From Flavobacterium faecale (lineage in GTDB: Bacteria; Bacteroidota; Bacteroidia; Flavobacteriales; Flavobacteriaceae), in assembly GCF_003076455.1 (NCBI RefSeq), contig NZ_CP020918.1:992001-1056000 (forward strand): a stretch of 64,000 bases of DNA. Direction: 5' to 3'. Each line of letters opens with the position of its first letter. The stretch's first letter is position 1. Below the pieces are notes generated by a model. The model worked only from the letters and a program-made list of their open reading frames with translations, did not search any database and was not told where the DNA came from. Shown in pieces: positions 42,783 through 51,606 of the stretch. The translations under genes were made by a program, and so were the position numbers.

Positions 42783-44081
42783 ATGATAGAGTCACCACCT
42801 GAATATAAATATGATGAAAAAACTTTTTTATTGTATAATCAATTGCGTGAAAATGGGGAGTTGAAGGAAATAAATGATGCATATTTATTCTGGGATAAAA
42901 TAAAATATAAAGCTAAAATTGCTAGTCCGCAAGAATATTGGAGTGCAATAAAGATGGCTAGAATTCTAAATTCACAAAATGTCACTTTCGGAAAGTACAG
43001 TTTTCAATTTAGTTCAACTGATTTTATTCTGCAATTATTACATTATTGTGATTTGAATATTGGAGGAAATTTAGGAAGTAATGTTGGTATTGCTGAGACT
43101 GACAAGAAAATGTTTATGATTAGTTCCATCATGGAAGAAGCTATTTCAAGTAGTCAAATGGAGGGGGCAAACACGACTCGAAAAAAAGCTAAAGAAATGA
43201 TTCAAAAAGAGTTGAAGCCAAAAAGTAAGTCTGAACAAATGATTATGAACAATTTTGTCACCATGAAATATATTGTGCAAAATAAATCGGATGATTTAAC
43301 CCCAGACAAGTTACTTTACATTCATAATTTGATTTCAAATGATACGTTAGATAACAAAGATGAAGAAGGTGTTTTTAGAGAAAATGACGAGATTTATGTG
43401 GTCAATTATTCTAATAGTGAAGTTGTTCATACACCACCCAATCATCAAGAAATAGAAGTATTAATAAACGAATTATGTGACTTTTTTAATAATGATCAAA
43501 AAATATTTATACATCCCATAATAAAAGGAATCATTATACATTTTATGATAGGATGGATTCATCCTTTTAGTGATGGTAATGGACGAACTGCTAGGGCTCT
43601 TTTTTATTGGTATATGCTTAAAAATGGTTATTGGTTAACGGAATATCTTGCTATTTCCACAATTATAAAGGATACTAAAAATCAATATGAAAAAGCTTTT
43701 ATATATACTGAAATTGATCAAAATGATATGACCTATTTTATAACTTATCATTTAAAAACGATGGAAAAAGCCTTTATTAGTTTGAAAGAATACATTGGTA
43801 GAAAACAAAAAGAAGTCATACAAGCTGCAAAGTTTATTAAGATACCAAATGTAAATGACAGGCAAGCGCAAATTTTAAAAATTATAAGTGAGGATGAAGA
43901 TAGAGTTTTAAGCAGTAAAGAGATAGAAAATAGATTTAGTATTTCAAATTTCACCGCTAGGGCTGATTTAAATAATCTACAAAGCTTAGGTTTTTTAGAA
44001 AAAATTCAAGTTAACAAAATAAAACATAATTTTGTTAGATCTAAAGATTTTACTAAAATTATAAAATCGTATAAGTTGTAA
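42783..44081 (+). CDS. Fic-family AMPylation protein with C-terminal winged helix
   Basis: Fic enzymes usually transfer AMP to hydroxyl side chains. The 432-residue protein has the intact active-site motif HPFSDGNGRTAR (around residue 260). It also carries an N-terminal inhibitory-helix motif SSQMEG (S-x-x-x-E-G, near residue 120), the class II pattern. An N-terminal ~100 residues precede this. The last ~70 residues (RQAQILKIISEDEDRVLSSK, FSISNFTARADLNNLQSLGF) form a winged helix-turn-helix. Self-regulation through the flanking palindromes is an inference. The target protein is unknown, and no companion antitoxin gene is visible. Confidence 0.9.
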   Translation: MIESPPEYKYDEKTFLLYNQLRENGELKEINDAYLFWDKIKYKAKIASPQEYWSAIKMARILNSQNVTFGKYSFQFSSTDFILQLLHYCDLNIGGNLGSNVGIAETDKKMFMISSIMEEAISSSQMEGANTTRKKAKEMIQKELKPKSKSEQMIMNNFVTMKYIVQNKSDDLTPDKLLYIHNLISNDTLDNKDEEGVFRENDEIYVVNYSNSEVVHTPPNHQEIEVLINELCDFFNNDQKIFIHPIIKGIIIHFMIGWIHPFSDGNGRTARALFYWYMLKNGYWLTEYLAISTIIKDTKNQYEKAFIYTEIDQNDMTYFITYHLKTMEKAFISLKEYIGRKQKEVIQAAKFIKIPNVNDRQAQILKIISEDEDRVLSSKEIENRFSISNFTARADLNNLQSLGFLEKIQVNKIKHNFVRSKDFTKIIKSYKL

Positions 44082-44118
44082 ATAATACGATATTTTACGA
44101 GAATCTCGTATTATTTAC
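44078..44118. promoter_or_regulatory. 41-bp palindrome downstream of fic (copy 2)
   Basis: This copy of the 42717-42757 palindrome differs at four positions. It overlaps the fic stop codon (44079-44081) and lies 15 bases upstream of tex, so it could act as a tex operator or as a fic terminator. There is no T-run. Confidence 0.65.
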
Positions 44119-44132
44119 TTAAAATTTAATTA

Positions 44133-46256
44133 ATGACCAACATACAATACATATCTAAATCGGTTGCTACAGCAGCAATCAATATTCAAAAAACTGTTCA
44201 ATTATTACAAGAAGATTGTACTATTCCGTTTATTTCTAGGTATCGAAAAGATACTACCGGAAATCTGGACGAAGTACAAATCGAAAATATTGCCAAGCTT
44301 CAAAAAGAGTACGAAGTTGTCGTGAAACGTAAAGAAGCTATCTTGAAATCCATAATGGAGCAAGGTGCAATGAACGAAACTTTGTTTGCTAAAATTGATA
44401 AAAGTTTTGATTTACAAGAGCTAGAAGATTTCTATTTACCCTATAAAAAGAAGAAAAAAACAAAAGCCGATGTCGCTCGTGAAAACGGATTAGAACCTTT
44501 GGCTAAAATTATCATGGCTCAAAATAACGATGACGTTGATTTTCTTTCGACTAAATATCTAAACGAAAATGTGATCAACGAAGACGCTGCTTTGCAAGGA
44601 GCACGCGATATTGTAGCCGAATGGATTAACGAAAATATTTATGTTCGAAAGCAATTACGTCGCTTATACGAGCGTAAAGCAACGATTACAACCAAGGTTG
44701 TCAAAAGCAAAAAAGATGACGAAGCTGCTCAAAAGTTTAACCAATATTTTGAGTGGTCAGAGCCGTTGACCAAAGCGCCTTCGCACCGATTAATGGCTAT
44801 GTTGCGTGCCGAAAATGAGGGATTCATCAAGTTTAAAGTCGAAGTAGACATTGATGATGCTTATAATATTATTGATGAAGTGATTTTGAAAGGTCAAAGC
44901 GCGAGTACGCCACATGTACAATTAGCCATTGAAGACAGTTATAAACGATTACTAAATCCAGCAATATCTAACGAAGCTTTGCAAGAAGCAAAGGCCAAGG
45001 CAGATGCCAATTCGATTCAGGTTTTTGCTAATAATTTAGGGCAGTTACTTTTGGCGCCACCATTGGGAGAAAAACGTATTTTGGCTATCGATCCAGGATT
45101 TAGAAGCGGTTGTAAAGTAGTCTGTTTGGACGAAAAAGGAGATTTATTATACAACGAAAATATTTATCCGCACGCGCCACAGAATGAAACAGCCATGGCG
45201 ATGAAAAAGATAAAATCGATGGTGAATGCCTATAAAATTGATGCCATCTCGATAGGAAACGGAACCGCATCTCGTGAAACCGAATTTTTCATCAAGAAAA
45301 TTGCTTTTGATAAGCCGGTGCAAGTTTTTATCGTTTCTGAGGCGGGAGCATCGGTATATTCGGCATCTAAAATTGCTCGTGAAGAATTTCCAGATTATGA
45401 TGTGACCGTTCGTGGTTCGGTTTCGATTGGAAGACGGCTTTCAGACCCATTGGCGGAGTTGGTAAAAATCGACCCAAAAGCCATTGGAGTAGGGCAGTAC
45501 CAACATGATGTGGACCAAAATAAACTAAAAGAAGAATTGGATAACACCGTAATTCGTTGCGTGAACTCGGTTGGAATCAATATTAATACGGCAAGTAAAC
45601 ATTTACTAAGCTATGTGAGTGGAATAGGAGAGAAGCTGGCCGAAAATATTGTCACTTATCGTTCTGAAAATGGTCCTTTCGAAAATAGAAAACAATTGAA
45701 AAAAGTGCCTCGCTTAGGTGAAAAAGCATACCAGCAAGGAGTCGCTTTTATCCGAATTTCGAATGCCAAAAACCCGTTGGATAACTCGGCAGTGCATCCG
45801 GAAGCCTATTCGATTGTAGAAAAAATGGCCAAAGATTTGAAACTAACTGTTAATGATTTAATTGCTAATAAAGAAAAGACAGCTTTAATAAAACCAGAGA
45901 AGTACATCACTCCAGAAATTGGTTTACTTACTCTAAAAGACATTATTAAAGAATTAGAAAAACCCGGATTAGACCCAAGAAAAGCCGCAAAAGTATTCGA
46001 ATTTGACCCGAATGTAAAAACCATCAAAGACGTAAAATCAGGAATGATTTTACCTGGAATTGTGAATAACATCACCAACTTTGGTTGTTTTGTTGACATC
46101 GGAGTCAAAGAAAGTGGTTTGGTACACATCTCTCAACTCAAAGCAGGCTTTGTAAGCGACGTAAATGAAGTAGTGAAGTTACACCAACATGTAACCGTAA
46201 AAGTAACCGAAGTGGATGAGGATCGAAAGAGAATTCAGTTGACGATGGTGATTTAA
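44133..46256 (+). CDS. tex: Tex-family RNA-binding transcription accessory protein
   Basis: Tex proteins bind single-stranded RNA and influence transcription. The 707-residue protein shows the helical N-terminal domain (TVQLLQEDCTIPFISRYRKD), the YqgF-like nuclease fold (ILAIDPGFRSGCKVVCLDEK), the helix-hairpin-helix repeats (LLSYVSGIGEKLAENIVTYR, RKQLKKVPRLGEKAYQQG) and a C-terminal S1 domain (GMILPGIVNNITNFGCFVDI). It is of normal length. A fic gene precedes it by 51 bases with the shared palindrome between them. Confidence 0.94.
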   Translation: MTNIQYISKSVATAAINIQKTVQLLQEDCTIPFISRYRKDTTGNLDEVQIENIAKLQKEYEVVVKRKEAILKSIMEQGAMNETLFAKIDKSFDLQELEDFYLPYKKKKKTKADVARENGLEPLAKIIMAQNNDDVDFLSTKYLNENVINEDAALQGARDIVAEWINENIYVRKQLRRLYERKATITTKVVKSKKDDEAAQKFNQYFEWSEPLTKAPSHRLMAMLRAENEGFIKFKVEVDIDDAYNIIDEVILKGQSASTPHVQLAIEDSYKRLLNPAISNEALQEAKAKADANSIQVFANNLGQLLLAPPLGEKRILAIDPGFRSGCKVVCLDEKGDLLYNENIYPHAPQNETAMAMKKIKSMVNAYKIDAISIGNGTASRETEFFIKKIAFDKPVQVFIVSEAGASVYSASKIAREEFPDYDVTVRGSVSIGRRLSDPLAELVKIDPKAIGVGQYQHDVDQNKLKEELDNTVIRCVNSVGININTASKHLLSYVSGIGEKLAENIVTYRSENGPFENRKQLKKVPRLGEKAYQQGVAFIRISNAKNPLDNSAVHPEAYSIVEKMAKDLKLTVNDLIANKEKTALIKPEKYITPEIGLLTLKDIIKELEKPGLDPRKAAKVFEFDPNVKTIKDVKSGMILPGIVNNITNFGCFVDIGVKESGLVHISQLKAGFVSDVNEVVKLHQHVTVKVTEVDEDRKRIQLTMVI

Positions 46257-46272
46257 TAATTGAGTCACCACA

Positions 46273-46311
46273 AGTAAAAAAAAAACCATCTTTAGCAAAG
46301 ATGGTTTTTAC
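46273..46311. terminator. bidirectional hairpin terminator
   Basis: GTAAAAAAAAAACCATCTTT-agc-AAAGATGGTTTTTAC lies between tex and the convergent PepSY-type gene. Confidence 0.85.
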
Positions 46312-46327
46312 ATTTAAAATTATTGCT

Positions 46328-46843
46328 TTACAAAAACAACATTATCAATGTCAGTACAATACCTGCTGCTGTAAAATACATTCCTTTTTTGAAAATGGTA
46401 GTTTTTGGTGTAAACATCCAGAAGGTTGAAATCACAAAAAAGAATAAGGATACTCCAAAGAAGATGTTTAAAAAGAACAAAGGATCACCAGTTTTTGCTT
46501 TGTGCAAATGGTTCATTTTTTCGATTATAAAAGGTTGGCTTGTGGTTTTGTAATCGGCAGCTCCTGTTTTTTTATTGTAGGTTCCTTCTTTGAAAAAAAC
46601 GATATCTCCTTCTTCACGTTCTGCTTTGAATTTTTTAAGATGCAATTCTTTTCCTAGATCTTCCTCATTCAAATTGAGAGCTATGGTTTTGACAATATTC
46701 TTTTCTTGTTTTAGAAAATCAGTATCTCTAAAAATTAAAATAATTCCGCTCAAGGCATAAACTGCCATTATTCCTGCAAGGAAAAACCCCAAATAACGGT
46801 GAATGATACGCATTAAATTACTTGATTTCTTCTTCTTTGTCAT
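46328..46843 (-). CDS. PepSY-associated transmembrane protein
   Basis: The 171-residue protein has three membrane helices: HRYLGFFLAGIMAVYALSGI near the N-terminus, then FFLNIFFGVSLFFFVISTFW and GMYFTAAGIVLTLIMLFL near the C-terminus. A polar region between helices 1 and 2 (EDLGKELHLKKFKAEREEGD) is on the periplasmic side. It resembles the PepSY_TM (DUF...-type) regions found with iron-uptake reductases, although no heme or ferric-reductase partner is next to it. It is a lone gene. Confidence 0.7.
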   Translation of the reverse strand: MTKKKKSSNLMRIIHRYLGFFLAGIMAVYALSGIILIFRDTDFLKQEKNIVKTIALNLNEEDLGKELHLKKFKAEREEGDIVFFKEGTYNKKTGAADYKTTSQPFIIEKMNHLHKAKTGDPLFFLNIFFGVSLFFFVISTFWMFTPKTTIFKKGMYFTAAGIVLTLIMLFL

Positions 46844-46992
46844 TACCTTTTAGTTTTTAAATTTTATATTATTGCTTTTTTTAAAGCGCAAACATACGTA
46901 ATTAAGATTAATTCTAAATAAGGTTTTTAATAATTTTTATTTTTTTGTTGGTTGATGGTAATCAGTACAAACAGCTGCTTACATAGTTTATC

Positions 46993-47013
46993 TCGCTGAA
47001 AGCGTTTCAGCGA
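46993..47013. other. hairpin downstream of the polyamine-type operon
   Basis: TCGCTGAAA-gcg-TTTCAGCGA with no T-run. It lies about 75 bases after the last gene of the operon on the minus strand. Confidence 0.4.
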
Positions 47014-47084
47014 CTATGAATAACGTATGTAGAGACTCTTTTTGAGTGACAAATAGTGTGTTGTAAATGGTATGACTTGTTAAA

Positions 47085-48101
47085 CTATCGCTTAGTTTTC
47101 CAGATAAAGCCATCCAAAAGGTAGTGCGTGAACTGCGGCACCGTTAACAAAGGAACTATTATAAAGTACCAATTGGAAAAGTCCTGCTTTGTTCCCGAAA
47201 ATTGTTCATTCCAGACCATGAATTCCCATAGGTATTCTTCGGAAAAAGCTATTATAACTAAAATGAATAGAAAAATAAAAACACCTTGAAAGTTCTTCAA
47301 AAAATGCATCCAGCCCAAATCTGAGGTTGGTTTTTTCTCAATTTCGTTAAAGTAGATCAATGCGATGTACGGAATTCCGTGAGAAACAACGTTGAGTAAA
47401 GTAAAAACCAAATCGTTGTTAAAATATACGATTCCAAAATACCAAGAGAGAATTGTACCTAAGATAATAGCGTTTTTTGGTATGTTGAACGATTTGGTTT
47501 TTAGGGTTAAATAAATTGTTCGAAGAATATAAAATAGCAGGATTCCACCATAAATGCACCCTAGAATTTGAAGTAAAAAAGGACTTTCAAATTGGAAAAA
47601 TTCGTTTGCCACAAACCAGTTGAACTTTCGCGTAGGCGATAAAAACCAAAATAACATGGGATAAACCGTCGCAGTATAAATAATTAAATTATCGATCCAA
47701 GCCCACTTTTTTGGCTCGTTGCGAGCATATAATCGCATGAAACCATATTGTTGTCGAATGAAATGAAAAACGGCGATATACGCTAAAACGGACCAAAAAA
47801 CGGCACTCCCAAATGAAAACAAAAGCATACCAATAACAAGGCAAACAATAGGCAATCCTATTAAAAGTTTTCTTCTTTTTTGAAATTCTGATGCTACAAA
47901 GTAGGTTTTAAACAAGGTTGCGTACACGTGCGCGACATCAATAAAAACAATTAGAAAAAGCCAAGTATAAAAAGAATATTGTTCTTCAATAACCTTTAGT
48001 TGATTTTGAAACAAAAACACCATTGCTACCACCAAAAAGGAGGGAAGCAAGATAAAAACACTATCGGTTTTGGCTTTATGAATCCATGGTTGTTCCATCA
48101 A
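47085..48101 (-). CDS. Polytopic membrane protein, last gene of the speD operon
   Basis: This 338-residue protein has about nine hydrophobic segments (SVFILLPSFLVVAMVFLFQN, YTWLFLIVFIDVAHVYATLF, VFWSVLAYIAVFHFIRQQYG, YTATVYPMLFWFLSP, LLQILGCIYGGILLFYILRT, LGTILSWYFGIVYFNNDLVF, NFQGVFIFLFILVIIAFSEE). It contains a DVAHVYAT and a HFIRQQYG motif with histidines near the membrane, as in some integral-membrane enzymes. I do not recognise the family. Its start overlaps the FAD-enzyme stop by 26 bases, so it is co-translated with that gene. Confidence 0.7.
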   Translation of the reverse strand: MMEQPWIHKAKTDSVFILLPSFLVVAMVFLFQNQLKVIEEQYSFYTWLFLIVFIDVAHVYATLFKTYFVASEFQKRRKLLIGLPIVCLVIGMLLFSFGSAVFWSVLAYIAVFHFIRQQYGFMRLYARNEPKKWAWIDNLIIYTATVYPMLFWFLSPTRKFNWFVANEFFQFESPFLLQILGCIYGGILLFYILRTIYLTLKTKSFNIPKNAIILGTILSWYFGIVYFNNDLVFTLLNVVSHGIPYIALIYFNEIEKKPTSDLGWMHFLKNFQGVFIFLFILVIIAFSEEYLWEFMVWNEQFSGTKQDFSNWYFIIVPLLTVPQFTHYLLDGFIWKTKR

Positions 48102-49707
48102 TCATTTGGTTTACGGCGTTAATTCCTTGGTGAAAAGCTTCTTCAAAAACTGAAATTCCGGCCAAGTCGGTATGAGCAAAGTAGATTTTATTGTCGATGG
48201 GTTTGGCTGCTTCTTTTTTGGCTTGTCCATAAATAAAACCAGGAACAGGACTTACCATTCCGTGACCTAAAAGGTGAATTTCGATACTTTCGGTGTCTTC
48301 TTCAATCGTAGGATGGGCAATTTTTAGATCATTAAAGACCACTTGTTTCCAATGTTCTTTTGGTTTTTTGTATAAGTATCGTCTTGTCTTTTTTAAATCA
48401 GAAGACGAAAAACTATAGTAATACGTAATCACTTTTTTATCCTGTATTTGTTGCAAGGACTGGTGCTGGTCATACACATAACCCAAGCCTTTTGAACCAT
48501 AAATAACATTGTCCCAACAAAGCGGAAAACTATTATTATCAACAAGGTCAGACACAACTATAGTCGCCAACATCCAAGGCGTATAATGAAATTGTTTGGC
48601 CAAATTTTTTCTGTTTTCTAAAAGGTATTGATTGACAAATTGTGGAGTTGCAAGCACAATTTTATCGGCAGTAATGGTAGTTGAAGTTTTGGTTTTATTG
48701 TCAAAAACAGTGGCAACAGCTTTGTTTCCGTCAATTTTGATGTTGTACACCAAATGATTTTTCAACGATTTTCCAACTACATACTTCTGTAAATGCTGAG
48801 CCAATCTCGCATTTCCTTCAGGCCAAGTAAGCACGGTATCGCCTTTGTTTGGACTTGAATTTTGCTTTCGACCTGCAAAATAATGGATTCCGGCGTAGGC
48901 AGAAACATAGTCAATGCCCAATCCAAAATCATCTTTGCAACAGTAATCAATATAATCAAATAGCGGTTTTGAAGTAAAATTATTCGAAACAAACCATTGC
49001 TGCATTGTAACCGAATCCAATGCTTTCACCATTTCATTTGTCGCTGATTGTGATAACGGAATCATAAACCAAAACTTTCCGTCGGGGTCTTTTTTTATTC
49101 GAAAATCAGCCATTAATTTGAAAAAACGATTTAGTTCTTCATCTTCTACAACTGAATTCCCTTGTTTTGGAACCAATCCTTCTTGCCAAATGTTTTTGTA
49201 AAATAAGCGTTCATCTGGTGCAAAAGTGAGCTGGGTTTCGTCAAATTGTGGTAAGCCGTTGGCATCATAACCTAAGATAATTTTCTCTTCGGTAAGAAAT
49301 TGCAATAATTCTTTGTCTTCCAAATTTGGCAAAGGCAAGTAATGCGCGCCCAATGGATATTTAGAGTATTTATTTTCACCATTTGATGAATTTCCACCCA
49401 GATGGTCTTCCAATTCGACTATTAAAAAATCGGTTATTCCTTTTTTTGTCAATTGTCTGGCAGCGCTTAAACCCGAAATTCCACCACCTACAATCAAATA
49501 CGGAATCGAAATTTCCTTGGTTGGTTTCGGGAAATTTTGAACTCGCAATTGGTGTCCCAAAATATGATTAGTACCCGATAAACGAATCAACAAAGTGATG
49601 GCTTTTTCTTTGCAAGCATCCAAAAACGGAATAATTAGCAAAGAAGCAGCTATCGATTTGAAGAATGTTCTTCTCGAATTATTGTAATTTTCCCCATTCT
49701 TCATCAA
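48076..49707 (-). CDS. Exported FAD-dependent amine-oxidase-like oxidoreductase
   Basis: The 543-residue protein starts with a Tat-like signal (NNSRRTFFKSIAASLLIIPF, with RRTFF) and ends the signal with LDAC, so it may also be a lipoprotein. A Rossmann FAD motif (YLIVGGGISGLSAARQLTKK) follows at about 70, then LGAHYLPLP, and near the end the flavin-site segment IYFAHTDLAGISVFEEAFHQ typical of flavin amine oxidases. A role in oxidising a polyamine-type product in the periplasm is inference. Start at 49707 or 49704. It overlaps the genes on both sides by 26-29 bases. Confidence 0.82.
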   Translation of the reverse strand: MMKNGENYNNSRRTFFKSIAASLLIIPFLDACKEKAITLLIRLSGTNHILGHQLRVQNFPKPTKEISIPYLIVGGGISGLSAARQLTKKGITDFLIVELEDHLGGNSSNGENKYSKYPLGAHYLPLPNLEDKELLQFLTEEKIILGYDANGLPQFDETQLTFAPDERLFYKNIWQEGLVPKQGNSVVEDEELNRFFKLMADFRIKKDPDGKFWFMIPLSQSATNEMVKALDSVTMQQWFVSNNFTSKPLFDYIDYCCKDDFGLGIDYVSAYAGIHYFAGRKQNSSPNKGDTVLTWPEGNARLAQHLQKYVVGKSLKNHLVYNIKIDGNKAVATVFDNKTKTSTTITADKIVLATPQFVNQYLLENRKNLAKQFHYTPWMLATIVVSDLVDNNSFPLCWDNVIYGSKGLGYVYDQHQSLQQIQDKKVITYYYSFSSSDLKKTRRYLYKKPKEHWKQVVFNDLKIAHPTIEEDTESIEIHLLGHGMVSPVPGFIYGQAKKEAAKPIDNKIYFAHTDLAGISVFEEAFHQGINAVNQMIDGTTMDS

Positions 49708-51211
49708 AATAGCGTACTAGGATTTGGTTGTCTAATCGGTTGATTTCGATATTTTTCGAAAGCATATCTTCGGAAAAATAATTGAATTTTTCGAACTGAT
49801 AATTGTAAAATCGAAGGCTATCTACCTTTCGATTCACAGTATTAAAGGTACTTCCAAAACCGTTGATAGCTATGGTATACCCCCATTCTCCAAACGAAGG
49901 TACGTAGGCATGATATGCATCGACTTGCGGAAAAACCTGCATTACAGTCTTGTTGATACACCAAAACGATTTAGGTGCAAAGTAAGGCGAAGTCGTTTGT
50001 ATCACAACAACAGCATCTGGATTCAATGATTTTTGAACCGTTGCATAAAAGTTAAGCGAGTACAACTTTCCCAAACTATAATTGGACGGATCAGGAAAGT
50101 CAATAATCACCACATCAAATTTTTCGGTGCAATTTTTTGCCCAGATGTAGGCATCTTTGTTGTAAACGGTAACTTTTGGGTTGTTGAGGGAATTTTGATT
50201 AAAACCCGTCAAAATCGTGTTGGTTTTGAACATTTTGGTCATGCCTTCGTCAAGATCGACTAGTGTTATTTTTTTAACCTCTTTGTATTTTAAAATTTCT
50301 CTAGCAGCAAGACCGTCACCACCGCCTAGAATAAGTACATTATCTACTTTTTTGGCCATGGACATAGCAGGATGAACCAAAGCTTCGTGATAGCGGTATT
50401 CGTCAGCAGAACTAAATTGTAAATTGTTGTTCAAATACAAGCGATAATCGCTTTTATTGTGCGTCAATACAATGCGTTGATAAGCAGTTGTGTTGGTATA
50501 AATGATGTTTTCTCCATACAATTTGCCTTCAGAATAGGCCAAAATTTTATCCGAGAATATAAAAACCGTTAGTAAAATCAAGAACGAAACAATGGCTTTA
50601 CTCTTTAAGAAATAAACCTTTTTCAGTTCTTTTTTTAACAAAAAACACAAGGCAATGGCAATCGAAATATTGATCATTCCGAAGAATAGCGAAGTGCCCA
50701 TAATCCCTAATTTGGGAACTAAAAACAACGGAAAAAGAACTGATGCCAATAAAGCACCAATGTAATCGAAGGTAAAAACATTCGAAACCAAATCTCTAAA
50801 TTCAACTTTGTCCTTTAGAATATTCATCAACAACGGAATCTCTAAACCTACCAAACAACCGGTTACAAAAACCAAGAAATAGAGCAGGAGCTGAAAAGAA
50901 TACACACTTTCGAATAATAAAAATAAAACCACCGAACTTAGTCCACCAATCAAACCGACCAGTATTTCGATTTCGACAAAAGTATTGAGTAGGTTCTTGG
51001 TCAGGAATTTCGAAAAATAGGAACCCACTCCCATCGAAAACAAATAGACTCCAATGATAAATGAAAATTGTTTGACCGAATCACCCAATAAATAACTCGC
51101 CAAAGTACCCGCAACAAGTTCATACACAAGTCCGCAGGTGGCAATGGTAAATACCGCAAATAGCAGTAAATATTCGAATTTCAGAAAATTTTTACCCATG
51201 AATAGCGGCAC
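49679..51211 (-). CDS. Membrane-anchored spermidine-synthase-like aminopropyltransferase
   Basis: The N-terminal ~200 residues hold six or seven membrane helices (LLLFAVFTIATCGLVYELVA to ISIAIALCFLLKK). The C-terminal ~280 residues form a spermidine-synthase domain: LYLNNNLQFSSADEYRYHEA, the cofactor motif LILGGGDGLAAREIL, LVDLDEGMTKMFK, and the catalytic-Asp segment VVIIDFPDPSNYSLGKLYS. The usual enzyme moves an aminopropyl group from decarboxylated AdoMet, which SpeD in the same operon would supply. Start is 51211 or, giving MGKNFLKFEY, 51199. It is the same architecture as membrane spermidine synthases of the MFS-like type. Confidence 0.87.
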   Translation of the reverse strand: MPLFMGKNFLKFEYLLLFAVFTIATCGLVYELVAGTLASYLLGDSVKQFSFIIGVYLFSMGVGSYFSKFLTKNLLNTFVEIEILVGLIGGLSSVVLFLLFESVYSFQLLLYFLVFVTGCLVGLEIPLLMNILKDKVEFRDLVSNVFTFDYIGALLASVLFPLFLVPKLGIMGTSLFFGMINISIAIALCFLLKKELKKVYFLKSKAIVSFLILLTVFIFSDKILAYSEGKLYGENIIYTNTTAYQRIVLTHNKSDYRLYLNNNLQFSSADEYRYHEALVHPAMSMAKKVDNVLILGGGDGLAAREILKYKEVKKITLVDLDEGMTKMFKTNTILTGFNQNSLNNPKVTVYNKDAYIWAKNCTEKFDVVIIDFPDPSNYSLGKLYSLNFYATVQKSLNPDAVVVIQTTSPYFAPKSFWCINKTVMQVFPQVDAYHAYVPSFGEWGYTIAINGFGSTFNTVNRKVDSLRFYNYQFEKFNYFSEDMLSKNIEINRLDNQILVRYFDEEWGKLQ

Positions 51212-51407
51212 TAATAATCATTGAAATTCCAATGATAAAGGCAGCAAAAACAATTGCTAGCGCGACATTATTGTTTTTCGAAATTTCGTTCCAAGTATTC
51301 TCTGGAGTAAGTTTTTCGATAATTAAATAGGCAATCAAAAGAATTACGATTCCTAAAAGTGAGAAAACAATAGAAGCTAGAACGGGTTTCATTGTTATTA
51401 TTTCCAT
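51192..51407 (-). CDS. DUF350 membrane protein
   Basis: The 71-residue protein has two membrane helices (ASIVFSLLGIVILLIAYLII and ALAIVFAAFIIGISMIISAA) around the connecting loop EKLTPENTWNEISKNNN, the DUF350 signature. DUF350 proteins, related to E. coli YjfL, occur in envelope-stress operons with PspA-like, DUF4178 and spermidine-synthase genes. The function is unknown. The stop overlaps the start of the aminopropyltransferase gene. Confidence 0.88.
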   Translation of the reverse strand: MEIITMKPVLASIVFSLLGIVILLIAYLIIEKLTPENTWNEISKNNNVALAIVFAAFIIGISMIISAAIHG

Positions 51408-51423
51408 GATGTTGCGGTTTTAA

Positions 51424-51606
51424 TTATTTATGATAAAAATGGTTGATAGAACTACGGTTTCCTTGAGTAGGTCTATAATTTTCGGTTGTTTCACAGTCGC
51501 ATATTTGATTTCCATTTGTGTTATAGTACATGTAAACACCATAAAAGCACAAGCCAATAAGTAGCGAAAGGTAATTTGTTTTAATAAAATCGGTTATTCT
51601 TCCCAT
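51424..51606 (-). CDS. 60-aa membrane peptide in the speD operon
   Basis: The peptide has one helix (IKTNYLSLLIGLCFYGVYMY) and a cytoplasmic or periplasmic tail (NTNGNQICDCETTENYRPTQ) with a CDC pair. I do not recognise it. Its start overlaps the DUF4178 gene's end by 13 bases and it precedes DUF350 by 16, so it is probably translated with them. Confidence 0.6.
   Translation of the reverse strand: MGRITDFIKTNYLSLLIGLCFYGVYMYYNTNGNQICDCETTENYRPTQGNRSSINHFYHK

Noticed and set aside
46990..47015. Intrinsic terminator for the speD operon
   Set aside because: TCGCTGAAA/TTTCAGCGA forms a good stem, but neither side has a T-run, so it is listed only as a hairpin.
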